Of a DNA stretch of 64,000 nt, positions 1 to 9,053 are shown one piece after another. The position numbers were made by a program, and so were the translations under genes. The notes below the pieces were generated by a model, which was not told the DNA's origin, did not search any database, and saw nothing but the letters and a program-made list of their open reading frames with translations. How positions within the stretch are numbered: the stretch's first letter is position 1; each line of letters opens with the position of its first letter. This stretch comes from Streptomyces cadmiisoli (GTDB lineage: Bacteria > Actinomycetota > Actinomycetes > Streptomycetales > Streptomycetaceae): positions 5,704,001-5,768,000 of the forward strand of contig NZ_CP030073.1 in the NCBI RefSeq assembly GCF_003261055.1, read 5' to 3'.

Positions 1-947
<947 letters not shown>

Positions 948-951
<4 letters not shown>

Positions 952-1826
952 GCGGCAGCACGCTCGCCGAGCGCACCGGCACCGAAGAGGTCGCGTCCGG
1001 CTACCGGGCCGGCCGTACCCTCCCGCTGCGCGTCGAGCTGGTCCGCCAGCTCAAACGGCGCCGCACGCTGGTGATGTTCGGCATCCTCGCCGCCCTGCCG
1101 TTCGTGCTGGTGGCCGCCTTCGCGATCGGCGGCGAGCCCGACGCGGGCGGCGACCGGATCACGCTGATGGACACGGCGACCGCCTCCGGCGCCAACTTCG
1201 CCGCGGTCAACCTCTTCGTCTCCGCGGGCTTCCTGCTCGTCGTCCCGGTGGCACTGTTCTGCGGGGACACCGTCGCCTCGGAGGCCAACTGGTCCTCCCT
1301 GCGCTACCTGTTGGCGGCGCCGGTGCCGCGGGCCCGGCTGCTGTGGTCCAAACTCGCCGTCGGACTCGCCCTGAGCCTGGCCGCGATGGTGCTGCTGCCC
1401 GTCGTGGCGCTGGGCGTGGGCGCCGCCGCGTACGGCTGGGGCCCGCTGCGCATCCCCACCGGAGGCGCGCTCGACGCGGGCACCGCCGCCCAGCGGCTGG
1501 TGGTCGTGGTGGCGTTCATCTTCGTGTCCCAACTGGTCACGGCCGGGCTCGCGTTCTGGCTCTCGACCAGGACGGACGCCCCCCTGGGAGCGGTCGGCGG
1601 CGCGGTCGGCCTGACCATCGTCGGCAACGTCCTCGACGCGGTGACGGCGCTCGGCGACTGGCGGCACTTCCTGCCCGCGCACTGGCAGTTCGCCTGGGCC
1701 GACGCCGTCCAGCCCGACCCCGAGTGGTCCGGCATGATCCAGGGCACGGCTATTTCCGTAACATACGCAGTCGTGCTTTTCGCTCTGGCCTTCCGGGGAT
1801 TTGCCCGAAAGGACGTGGTGTCCTAG
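948..1826 (+). CDS. ABC-2 type transporter permease
   Basis: A 292-residue integral membrane protein with about six hydrophobic segments: near residues 43-62, 84-104, 130-160, 185-205, 215-232 and 265-282. The size and layout match the permease half of an ABC-2 exporter, and it overlaps the upstream ATPase gene by ATGA. The start at 948 is fixed by that overlap. The two subunits would form an exporter in the cytoplasmic membrane, perhaps for a peptide, antibiotic or lipid, but nothing in the sequence names the substrate. The last codons sit inside the left arm of an inverted repeat that may end the transcript. Confidence 0.92.
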
Positions 1827-1897
1827 GGCCTTTCGTCAAATTGCCGTCGTTGCCCGAAGGGCGGCGCGGCGCAGGCGGGAATTTGACGACAGTCCCT
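1825..1897. repeat. Inverted repeat, two 18-bp arms (16/18 matching)
   Basis: The arm at 1825-1842 is the near-perfect reverse complement of 1880-1897, sharing the core CGTCAAATT/AATTTGACG, with a 37-base GC-rich spacer. It begins at the stop codon of the permease gene. It could serve as a factor-dependent or intrinsic terminator, although there is no T-run, or it could be a dispersed palindromic element. I recall similar CGTCAAATTCCCGCC sequences recurring in Streptomyces intergenic regions, but that memory is unverified. Confidence 0.6.
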
Positions 1898-2015
1898 GGT
1901 CGGAAGCGCGGCGGCCTGCTCCGCCGCGCGGGGAACGGTTGAAACGCGCGCCGTGCCGGGCCCGGTGCTGTCCGGGCATTGCCGGAATGCGGCGCGCGGC
2001 AACCGGGTGAACCTG

Positions 2016-2043
2016 CGAAACCAATTCCCGGGCGTCGGGTTGA
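2016..2043 (+). promoter_or_regulatory. Sigma-BldN-like promoter of the long chaplin gene
   Basis: CGAAAC at 2016-2021 and GGTTGA at 2038-2043 are separated by exactly 16 bases. The published sigma-BldN consensus is CGTAAC-N16-CGTTGA, so each hexamer has one mismatch. It lies upstream of a chaplin gene, a class known to belong to the BldN regulon. Transcription would start near 2050, leaving a leader of about 315 bases before the TTG start. The rest of 1898-2364 holds no convincing gene; nothing else was recognised in it. Confidence 0.6.
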
Positions 2044-2364
2044 TGAAGCCGTAGGGCTTGCGACGCCACGAGAAGGGAACGCGCAGTGCTCAGTTGAGGC
2101 AATGGTCGCCGCAGAGGCCGCCGCTTCTGCCACGGGTGTTCCGCCCGCGAACGGGAGCCGCACACCTGATGGTGTTCGGCGGACGGGCCGGCGGCAACCC
2201 GGTCCATCTCACCATCGCGCCGACCCCGGCGATCGCAGCAAGTGCGAGAACGACTGAGCGCGCCCTGCACACCAGCCTTTTGGCGGTGGCCCGGCCGGTC
2301 CCGGACGCCGACCGCCGTTCCAGGGCCGGCTTTCCCCATTCTTTTCGAGCAGGAGACAACCACA

Positions 2365-3147
2365 TTGCGACAGACCCTGAGCAGGGGAGTGTTCGCGGCG
2401 GCCGCCGCCACGGGCATCCTGTCCCTGTACGGCAGTGCCGCCCTCGCCGACACCAACGCGACCGGTGTCGCCGAGGACTCCCCCGGTGTGCTGTCCGGGA
2501 CCAGCGTCCAGGTGCCGGTCAAGGTGCCGCTGAACGTGTGCGGCAACACCGTCAACGCGCTGGCGGCGCTCAATGACTCGTTCGGCAACGCCTGCGGCAA
2601 CGTCGCGTCGGCGGCGCCGACCGCTTCGTCCAGCGGGACCTCGTCCACCGGGACCTCGTCCGGCAGCACGTCCGGGACCTCGACCGGGACCTCGTCCACC
2701 TCCGGTGACACCTCCGGCACGCGTGCGGTCGGTGTCACCGAGGGCTCGCCCGGTCTGCTGTCCGGCAACAACGTGCAGGTCCCGGTCGACCTGGGCGCGA
2801 ACGTCTGCGGCAACAGCGTCGACGTGGGCGCGGTGTTCAACGAGGCGAACTCCAACGGCTGCGTCAACGAGGAGGGCTACGGCACCGACGAACCGGCGCC
2901 GGTCCCGAGCCTCCCGCCGGTGGTCAGCACGCCCACCCCGGCCCCCGTGCCGAGCACCGTGCCGCCGAGCCCGGTCGCTCCGCCCAAGGTCGAGACGCCC
3001 GCTCCGGTCGTCGAGGAGCCCGGCACGCCGCCGGTGCTGGCCGAGACCGGCAGCGGCCCCGTGATGGCCGCCTCGGCCGCCGGTGCCGCGCTGCTCGCGG
3101 GCGGCGTCATGCTGTACCGCCGCGGTCGCGCCACCGCCCAGCGGTAG
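2365..3147 (+). CDS. Long chaplin, sortase-anchored, two chaplin domains
   Basis: A surface protein of aerial hyphae; chaplins assemble into the amyloid-like hydrophobic sheath. It has 260 residues: a signal peptide (about 1-29), chaplin domain 1 (about 30-80) and chaplin domain 2 (about 118-165). Each domain has the paired cysteines of the family (VCGN...GNACG; VCGN...NGCVN). A Ser/Thr/Gly linker lies between the domains and a Pro-rich stalk follows. The end is a sortase signal LAETG (about 225), a hydrophobic helix and an RRGR tail. The TTG start at 2365 follows the Shine-Dalgarno sequence AGGAG by eight or nine bases and begins the signal peptide cleanly; the upstream in-frame extension does not look like a secretion signal. 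By family architecture it is a ChpA/B/C type, and by position it best fits chpA. LAXTG motifs are used by Streptomyces class E sortases. Confidence 0.9.
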   Translation: MRQTLSRGVFAAAAATGILSLYGSAALADTNATGVAEDSPGVLSGTSVQVPVKVPLNVCGNTVNALAALNDSFGNACGNVASAAPTASSSGTSSTGTSSGSTSGTSTGTSSTSGDTSGTRAVGVTEGSPGLLSGNNVQVPVDLGANVCGNSVDVGAVFNEANSNGCVNEEGYGTDEPAPVPSLPPVVSTPTPAPVPSTVPPSPVAPPKVETPAPVVEEPGTPPVLAETGSGPVMAASAAGAALLAGGVMLYRRGRATAQR

Positions 3148-3233
3148 CCACCGCACCCGGGTGCCGGACGCCAGTCCGCCCGGCACCCGAAACCCCGCCG
3201 CCGCACCTCTCCCCGGCCGGCGGCGCAACGAAC

Positions 3234-3267
3234 GGGCCGCTGACGACTCCCAAGCCGTCAGCGGCCC
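3234..3267. terminator. Bidirectional hairpin between convergent genes
   Basis: The 12-bp perfect stem GGGCCGCTGACG/CGTCAGCGGCCC encloses a 10-base loop. It lies between the stop of the long chaplin (+) and the stop of the FAD enzyme (-), so it can serve both. There is no clear T-run, as is usual for Streptomyces terminators. Confidence 0.7.
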
Positions 3268-3290
3268 GAGCGGTGTGCGCGGCCCGTCGC

Positions 3291-4562
3291 TCAGTGGCGC
3301 ACCGGCGACGGCGACGTGGCACGGCGGCTGCCGCTCGGCACCGGAACGGTCCCGGCCGACGGCGTCGTCCGCAGCCGGCGGCGCACCCCGCGGACCAGGG
3401 TCGCGGCGGTGAAGGTCGCGCCGTGCACGAAGCGCATCGCCGGGCCGAACCCGGAGGCCGTCACCAGGCCCGCCAGGAACAGGCCGGGGTGGGAGGACTC
3501 GAAGTCCCGCCCGACCATCGGGGAGCCGTCGGGCAGCGCCGCCAGCGAGCCGCGCAGTTCCGCCGCCAGCAGCCCGAGCCGGTCGCACCGCCCCTTGAAG
3601 CCCGTGGCGGCGATGACGTGGTGGGTCTCCAGAGTGCGCAGACCGCCCTCACGGCTCACCGTCTCCAGCCGCAGGCCGCCCGGCACCGGGCAGGCCGCGG
3701 CGACCTCGTGACCGGGCAGCACCTCCACGACGCCCTCCACGCGGTCCCGCACCCACCACGCGCCGGCCGGACCCAGCGCCGTCGTCGCGATGCGGGACCG
3801 GGTGGCCTCCGGCAGACGCCGGAAGAGACCGGGGCGCTCGGCGTAGAACCAGTTCCGCCAGCCGGGGCCCAGACCGCTGTGCGGGGAGCGGGCCGACTGC
3901 CACCAGGGGCGTTCCCAGGCCGGCGGCACATCGTTCCAGCGCAGCCCGTCCGCGCGCGCCAGCACCCGCACCCGGGTGCCCTGCTCGGCGAGCAGGGCCG
4001 CCGTCTCCAGGGCGGCCTGGCCGCCGCCGATCACCGTGACGTCCTTGCCGCGGAACCGGGCCAGGTCGCTGTGGTGGCTGCTGTGCGTCACCAGCGACAT
4101 GTGCAGTCCGCGCAGCGCGGCCGGCACCTCCACGAACGGCATCACACCGACCGCGAGCGCCACCGCCCGGGTGTGCAGCTCCTCGCCGTCGTCGGTGACC
4201 GCCGTGAAGCCGCCCGGTCCGGCCGTCACCCGGGTCACCATGCGCTCGTCCACGTCCGGCACGGCGTGCCGGGCGAACCACAGGCCGTACGCCGCGAACG
4301 CCTCGACCGGGATCGGCTGGGCATGGCGAGCGGACAGGCCCTGCTCGGAGCAGTAGGCGTCCAGGCGCCACCGTCCGGACGGATCGGAGAGGTTCGACGC
4401 CCACGGTTCGGACTTCAGGAACATGCCGCGGGGCATGTTGTCCCGCCAGGACGCCATGGGGCGGCCGAACACACGCATCTTCAGCCCGGCTTCCGCGGCG
4501 TGGGACGCGATCGACAGACCGTAGGGGCCTGCGCCCACCACCAGAAGGTCGTACATCATCAA
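3291..4562 (-). CDS. FAD/NAD(P)-binding flavoprotein (monooxygenase-like)
   Basis: A 423-residue flavoprotein with two Rossmann motifs. GAGPYG (about residues 10-15) would bind FAD, and VIGGGQAALETA (about 172-183) would bind NAD(P)H. A late motif (VIAATGFKGR) and a C-terminal GLFLAGLV segment also match class B flavin monooxygenases and the lysine/ornithine N-hydroxylase superfamily. Its substrate is unknown. The start is ATGA-overlapped with the stop of the ATP-grasp gene, so the two are translationally coupled and probably act on the same small molecule. The neighbours are a chaplin and an exopolysaccharide cluster. A role in a surface or signalling metabolite is possible, but this is only an inference from position. 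Confidence 0.82.
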   Translation of the reverse strand: MMMYDLLVVGAGPYGLSIASHAAEAGLKMRVFGRPMASWRDNMPRGMFLKSEPWASNLSDPSGRWRLDAYCSEQGLSARHAQPIPVEAFAAYGLWFARHAVPDVDERMVTRVTAGPGGFTAVTDDGEELHTRAVALAVGVMPFVEVPAALRGLHMSLVTHSSHHSDLARFRGKDVTVIGGGQAALETAALLAEQGTRVRVLARADGLRWNDVPPAWERPWWQSARSPHSGLGPGWRNWFYAERPGLFRRLPEATRSRIATTALGPAGAWWVRDRVEGVVEVLPGHEVAAACPVPGGLRLETVSREGGLRTLETHHVIAATGFKGRCDRLGLLAAELRGSLAALPDGSPMVGRDFESSHPGLFLAGLVTASGFGPAMRFVHGATFTAATLVRGVRRRLRTTPSAGTVPVPSGSRRATSPSPVRH

Positions 4563-5812
4563 CTGCTCGCTTTCTCGTTGTCGGTCAGGGAGGGCGAGGC
4601 CGCCCGGGGGATGAACCGCGGCCCCGGTGCCGCCGCCGTCGGGACCAGCCGCTCACGCAGCCGACGGGAGACATGGCGGCACCACAGGGCCCACATGGCC
4701 CGTCCGGGTTCGCGGTCGTCGTGGGCGTACCAGGCCAGTTCGCGGCCGCCCGGCGCCGTGCGCAGCGCGGCGAGCGGCGCGTAGTTCTCGACCACGAACG
4801 CCCGCCCCACGACCGGGGCCGGGTCCGGCAGCGGACGGCCGGTCAGGTCGAGGTGCTGGGCGCGTACGACGTCCAGGCCCGTGCTGTCCGTGAACAGCCG
4901 GAACTGGGCGCCGGGGCGCGGGTTGAAGTCGAGCAGGTGGTAGCGGCCCGTCGCGCCGCAGCGGCGGAAGTCGAGGTCGAAGACGCCGCGGTAGCCCAGC
5001 TCGCCGGTGAGCCGCTCGGCCAGCGCCCGCACCTCGGGGTTGGCCGTCCAGCGGCCCACCGCGGTCAGCCCCGCGGCCCGCGGCCAGGAGGCCTGCTTGC
5101 GGCCCGGACCGCCGGCGCGCAGGACACCCGCGCGGTCGGTGTAGCCGTGGCAGAACCAGTCCCGGTCCGGTCCCGGCGCCAGATACGCCTGGAGGAGCAG
5201 CGGACTGCCCGCCTCCGCCGTGCGGCGGTGCAGCTCCTGCGCCTGCTGCGCGGTGTGGACCAGCGAGGTGCTGCGCAGACCGCCGGCGGCGGGCAGCAGC
5301 CAGGGCCGGCTCCACTTCGCCACCAGCGGCAGCCCCAGCCGCCGCACGGCGTCGTCGACCGCCGCCGGGCTGTCCGGGACGAGCGTCACCGGGTGCGGGA
5401 CGTCCGCCGCCGCGCACAGGGAGGCCAGTTCCCCCTTGTCGGCGACGCGTTCGGGCAGCGCGTGGGGCATCGCCGGCAGCAGGTAGGACGGGGCGAGTTC
5501 GTCCCGGGCTCGGGCCACCGCGACGGCGCTCGCGTCGTCCAGGGCGATCAGGACGGCGGGCCGCCCGATCCGCTCGGCGACGTCGCGCAGCACGGCGACG
5601 ATGTCGTCCGCGGACGCGCCGGGGGGCGGCGGGGGATGCATCTGGCGGACGTACCGCGACGCGTGGACGGGACTTCTCGCCGAATCGGCGACGACATGCA
5701 CCTCCACTCCCGCCCTGCCGAGCGAGCGCGCGGCCCCCAGCGTTCCGTGGTGAAAGGGATTCCGGTCGATCCGCAGCAGGACGGCTGGGAAGCGGGTGTC
5801 GAGCAGCGACAC
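4559..5812 (-). CDS. ATP-grasp domain carboxylate ligase
   Basis: A 417-residue protein with the ATP-grasp fold. It has an N-terminal Rossmann-like preATP-grasp domain (FPAVLLRIDR...GRAGVEVHVVAD) and a central nucleotide-binding part (DKGELASLCAAADVPHPVT, then LPLVAKWSRP). A metal-binding region near the C-terminus (FDLDFR...YHLLDFNPRPGAQF) carries the acidic and Asn residues expected for Mg-ATP. Enzymes of this type form amide or peptide bonds through an acyl-phosphate. It is the first gene of a two-gene operon with the FAD enzyme (ATGA overlap) and is divergent from the GH26-like gene. The product is not predictable from sequence; it resembles ligases annotated in surface-polysaccharide loci. 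Confidence 0.82.
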   Translation of the reverse strand: MSLLDTRFPAVLLRIDRNPFHHGTLGAARSLGRAGVEVHVVADSARSPVHASRYVRQMHPPPPPGASADDIVAVLRDVAERIGRPAVLIALDDASAVAVARARDELAPSYLLPAMPHALPERVADKGELASLCAAADVPHPVTLVPDSPAAVDDAVRRLGLPLVAKWSRPWLLPAAGGLRSTSLVHTAQQAQELHRRTAEAGSPLLLQAYLAPGPDRDWFCHGYTDRAGVLRAGGPGRKQASWPRAAGLTAVGRWTANPEVRALAERLTGELGYRGVFDLDFRRCGATGRYHLLDFNPRPGAQFRLFTDSTGLDVVRAQHLDLTGRPLPDPAPVVGRAFVVENYAPLAALRTAPGGRELAWYAHDDREPGRAMWALWCRHVSRRLRERLVPTAAAPGPRFIPRAASPSLTDNEKASS

Positions 5813-5921
5813 GAATTCTCACTTTCTCTCTGGTCGATTAACCCGCACGGGCGGGCGCGGCACTCGAAAGCCGCAACGGCGGTAGCGGCCCCGGTTTTCA
5901 TGTGCCTGACTTCATATGACG

Positions 5922-5931
5922 GTTGATCAAC
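5922..5931. promoter_or_regulatory. Perfect 10-bp palindrome in divergent intergenic region
   Basis: GTTGATCAAC lies between the ATP-grasp gene (-) and the secreted hydrolase gene (+), 49 bases before the latter's start. Its halves resemble the -10 hexamer of sigma-BldN promoters in both directions (GGTTGA and CGTTGA), but neither has a fitting -35. It may be a small operator for a dimeric regulator, or chance. Confidence 0.3.
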
Positions 5932-5979
5932 GAGGGAGCAGCGGTGGAAGGCCGGACAAGAGCGAGGAAAGGAGCGGAC

Positions 5980-7173
5980 ATGGCTCCACACGACAAGCGG
6001 GTCCGGATCCGCCGGCTGGCCGCGGGGGCGGTGGTGGTCGCCGCGGGCGCCGCCCTGATCTCCGGTCCACCGGGCGATTCCGGAGTGGTGCCGGGCGACG
6101 ACGCCCGCGCCCCGGCGCCGACCCCGGCGACGACCCCGGGCCGGGACAAGGAGGAACCGGCCTTCGGCGCGTTCCTCAGCTCCGACGCCCGCGGCGTGGC
6201 GCGCATGGCGCGGCTGAGCCACTGGCTGGGCGGAGCCGAGATCCGCGTCGGCCACACCTATCTGCCGGGGCACCGCTGGCGTGACATCGAGGGCGCCGCC
6301 GGCTTCCTCGAGGCGTGGGCGCACTGGCGCAAGCAGCGTGACGACCGGATGTTCGTCCTGAACGTCCCGCTCCAGGAGCGCAACGAGGAGGGCGTCCCCG
6401 ACGACGAGGTGCGGGAACTGCTGCGGCGGGGCGCGGCCGGGGAGTTCGACCACCACTTCCGTACGCTCGCCGAGCGGCTGGTCGCCCTGGACGTGCCGGA
6501 CACGGTGCTCGTCCTCGGCTGGGAGATGAACGGCACCACGTACACCCATCGCTGCGGGCCGGACCCGCAGGCCTGGAAGACGTACTGGAACAGAATCGTC
6601 ACCACGATGCGTTCGGTGCCGGGCCAGCGGTTCCGGTTCGATTTCACGCCGAGCCGCGGCCGGGACGCCGTTCCCTGGACGGAGTGCTACCCGGGCGACG
6701 ACACCGTCGACATCATCGGGCTCGACGCCTACGACCAGCCGGCCGGAATGTCCTTCGACGAGCAGATGACGGAGCCGTACGGACTTCAGGACCACGTGGA
6801 TTTCGCGAAGGCCCACGGCAAACCCGTCTCGTTCCCCGAGTGGGGCCTGTTCCGCAACGGGGACAACCCCGAATACATGCGGCGCATGCTCGCGTGGATC
6901 GACAAGAACGCACCGCTCTACAACACGGTGACCGACTACTGCCCGCACGGCGTCTGGCAGTGCGAGGACAACCCGAGGTCGTCCCGCCTCTACCGGTCCA
7001 CGCTGTTCGGCCGCGACGGAGTGAACCCGCCCCGGCCGCCCCGCCCCACACCCACACCCACCCCGACCGCGCCCCCCGCCGAGCCGCCCGGCTCCGAGTG
7101 CACGCCGATCGACCTGGGCAGCTGGGTGGAGGACTGGACGGGCGAGAAGTTCTGCGTACGCCTCCCCTGGTGA
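5980..7173 (+). CDS. Secreted glycoside hydrolase, GH26-like
   Basis: A 397-residue exported enzyme of the beta-mannanase/endoglucanase (GH26-like) type. The N-terminus has basic residues followed by a hydrophobic stretch (about 13-32), which is a signal peptide or anchor, and then a Pro-rich linker. The TIM-barrel part carries LGWEMNG with the probable acid/base Glu182 and FPEWG with the probable nucleophile Glu287. A Pro/Thr linker (about 350-370) leads to a short C-terminal segment with two cysteines. The ATG at 5980 follows AAAGGAG with good spacing. The gene is divergent from the ATP-grasp/FAD pair and convergent with the exopolysaccharide operon. It may trim or release that polymer, which is inferred from position only. 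Confidence 0.83.
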   Translation: MAPHDKRVRIRRLAAGAVVVAAGAALISGPPGDSGVVPGDDARAPAPTPATTPGRDKEEPAFGAFLSSDARGVARMARLSHWLGGAEIRVGHTYLPGHRWRDIEGAAGFLEAWAHWRKQRDDRMFVLNVPLQERNEEGVPDDEVRELLRRGAAGEFDHHFRTLAERLVALDVPDTVLVLGWEMNGTTYTHRCGPDPQAWKTYWNRIVTTMRSVPGQRFRFDFTPSRGRDAVPWTECYPGDDTVDIIGLDAYDQPAGMSFDEQMTEPYGLQDHVDFAKAHGKPVSFPEWGLFRNGDNPEYMRRMLAWIDKNAPLYNTVTDYCPHGVWQCEDNPRSSRLYRSTLFGRDGVNPPRPPRPTPTPTPTAPPAEPPGSECTPIDLGSWVEDWTGEKFCVRLPW

Positions 7174-7247
7174 CCGCGCACCCACCGGTCCGGCCGGAAC
7201 CGGTCCGGCGGGTCCGTGTCTGACGGTGCCGGCCGGGTCCACCGCCG

Positions 7248-7904
7248 TCACCGCTGCCCGCGCACATCGGCGGCGGCGGCCGGGCCGGGCACCGAGGCGG
7301 CGGGAACGGGCTCGTCGTCCTGGCCGGGCCTGCGCGGCCGCGCCAGCAGGGCCAGGCCGCTGAGCAGTCCGCCCGCGCTGGTGCCCACCAGAGTCGTCAC
7401 CGTCGTCGACGCGGACGTCGGCTCGGTCGGCTTCACCGCGCGCGAGAACTGCACCAGCCGCACCCGGGTGCTGTCCCGGGTGTCCTCCGCGTGCCGGGTC
7501 AGCGCGCGGGAGACCGCGTTGGCCATGTCGACGGCCAGGTCGCGGCGCGAGGAGGTGGCCGAGACCGCCACCATCGGCGCGTCCGGCGAGGTCGCGGTGC
7601 GCACGCTGTGCTGGAGCGTGCGCACCGGCACGCCCGCCCACACCTGCGCGTCGCCGAGCACCGCGAGCTGTGTGGCGGCCCGCCCGTACGCCTGGGCGAA
7701 GCCGAGCGCGGACTCCGGGCCGGAGTTCTCGGCCGGTACCGCGATGACGTAGCTGGTGGCCGTGTACTTCGGAGGGGTGAGCAGGCCGTACGCGCCGCCG
7801 AGCAGGCCCCCGAGGAGGGTGCCGGCCGCGAGCACGGACCAGGACGGCAGCCTGCCGGCACGCTCCAGGGACAGACGGCGCTGACGGGTCGGGGTGTCGC
7901 TCAT
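7248..7904 (-). CDS. Wzz-like polysaccharide chain-length/co-polymerase protein
   Basis: A 218-residue membrane protein. An N-terminal transmembrane segment (about 22-42) is followed by an extracytoplasmic region beginning PPKYTATSYV, the usual start of a Wzz domain. The middle portion is rich in Ala and polar residues, and a second transmembrane segment (about 170-190) precedes a short cytoplasmic tail. This two-helix arrangement is that of chain-length regulators, without the tyrosine-kinase domain. It is the last gene of the exopolysaccharide operon, and its start overlaps the preceding glycosyltransferase stop by ATGA. Its role is probably to set polymer length together with the ligase/polymerase. 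Confidence 0.8.
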   Translation of the reverse strand: MSDTPTRQRRLSLERAGRLPSWSVLAAGTLLGGLLGGAYGLLTPPKYTATSYVIAVPAENSGPESALGFAQAYGRAATQLAVLGDAQVWAGVPVRTLQHSVRTATSPDAPMVAVSATSSRRDLAVDMANAVSRALTRHAEDTRDSTRVRLVQFSRAVKPTEPTSASTTVTTLVGTSAGGLLSGLALLARPRRPGQDDEPVPAASVPGPAAAADVRGQR

Positions 7905-9052
7905 GACGGGCTTGCTCCAAGAGGTGAGGGAGAGGACGAGCCGGCGACCGCCGCCGCGTACACGTCCATCAGGCGGGCTGCGCTGCGGGTGATGCTGTAG
8001 CGGTGCGCGCCCTCCGGCGCCGTACGGGGCCGGAGGCCGGACGCGCGGACCTCGGTGATCGCGCGGGCGTAGGCCTCGGCGCCGCCGGTGACGCGCCGGG
8101 CGCCCGCGGTGGCCTGCGGCGGCAGGTCCTCGATCGCGGGGCAGGAGGCGTAGAGCACGGGCAGGCCGGACGCCAGCGCCTCCACGGCCGCCAGACCGAA
8201 CGCCTCCTCCTCGGACGGGGACGCGAGCACGTCCATCGCCGAGGTGAGGGAGGGCATGTCCGGTCCCGGCGATCCGTCGGGCACATAGGGGCGTTCGCCG
8301 GTGAACAGGACGCGGTCGGCGACGCCGACCTCGTGGGCGGTGCGGCGCAGCACCTGCTCCTCGGGTCCGCCGCCCACCAGCAGCAGCCAGTGGTCGTCGG
8401 GGAGCCGGGTCAGCGCGTGGATGAGGACGTCGAACCGCTTGCCCCGGGTGAGCCGGCCGATACCGCCCACGACCCGGGCGCCCTCGGGCAGGCCCAGACG
8501 CCGGCGGGTGCGCTCGCGCCGCTCCGCGTCGAAGCGGAAACGGTCCAGGTCGATGCCGTTGGGCACGACCTCGATGCGGGGTGCGGGCACGCCCAGCCGC
8601 TTCAGCCGGTCGGCCACCGTGGGGGAGACGGCGACGGTCGCGGAGCCGAGCCGTTCGCTGGCGAGGTACAGCGCGCGCACTCCCGCCGTCAGCCGTCGGC
8701 CCTCCATCTGCGAGTCGCCCAGCGAGTGTTCGGTGGCGACGACCGCGCGGACGCCGGCGATGCGCGCGGCGAGCCGGCCGTAGACACAGGCCCGGTACAG
8801 ATGTGTGTGCACCAGGTCGTAGTCGCCGGCGCGGATCAACCGGACCAGGCGCGGCAGCGCGGCCAGATCGCGGTTGCCGCTCATGCCGAGGTGCACGACG
8901 CGCACCCCGTCCGCGGTGAGCCCTTCGCTGACCGCACCGGGGTTGGTGAGCGTGACGACGTCGCACCGCACGGGCAGATGGCGCAGCAGCAGGCGCAACT
9001 GCTGCTCGGCGCCGCCGACTCCGAGGCCGGTGATGATGTGCAGGGCCTTCAT
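7901..9052 (-). CDS. GT4-family glycosyltransferase
   Basis: A 383-residue retaining glycosyltransferase with GT-B fold. The N-terminal acceptor domain starts HIITGLGVGGAEQQL. The hinge region contains EVVPNGID, followed by the donor-binding segment VVGGIGRLTRGKR. The E-x7-E motif is in EEEAFGLAAVEALASGLPV. It would add a sugar to a lipid-linked repeat unit on the cytoplasmic face of the membrane. It starts one base after the deacetylase stop and overlaps the next gene by four bases. The sugar donor cannot be inferred. Confidence 0.9.
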   Translation of the reverse strand: MKALHIITGLGVGGAEQQLRLLLRHLPVRCDVVTLTNPGAVSEGLTADGVRVVHLGMSGNRDLAALPRLVRLIRAGDYDLVHTHLYRACVYGRLAARIAGVRAVVATEHSLGDSQMEGRRLTAGVRALYLASERLGSATVAVSPTVADRLKRLGVPAPRIEVVPNGIDLDRFRFDAERRERTRRRLGLPEGARVVGGIGRLTRGKRFDVLIHALTRLPDDHWLLLVGGGPEEQVLRRTAHEVGVADRVLFTGERPYVPDGSPGPDMPSLTSAMDVLASPSEEEAFGLAAVEALASGLPVLYASCPAIEDLPPQATAGARRVTGGAEAYARAITEVRASGLRPRTAPEGAHRYSITRSAARLMDVYAAAVAGSSSPSPLGASPS

Positions 9053-9053
9053 G

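Noticed and set aside
2242..2364. Upstream extension of the long chaplin to a start at 2242
   Set aside because: The extension has no secretion signal or Shine-Dalgarno sequence and would bury the signal peptide. The TTG at 2365 has AGGAG at the right distance.
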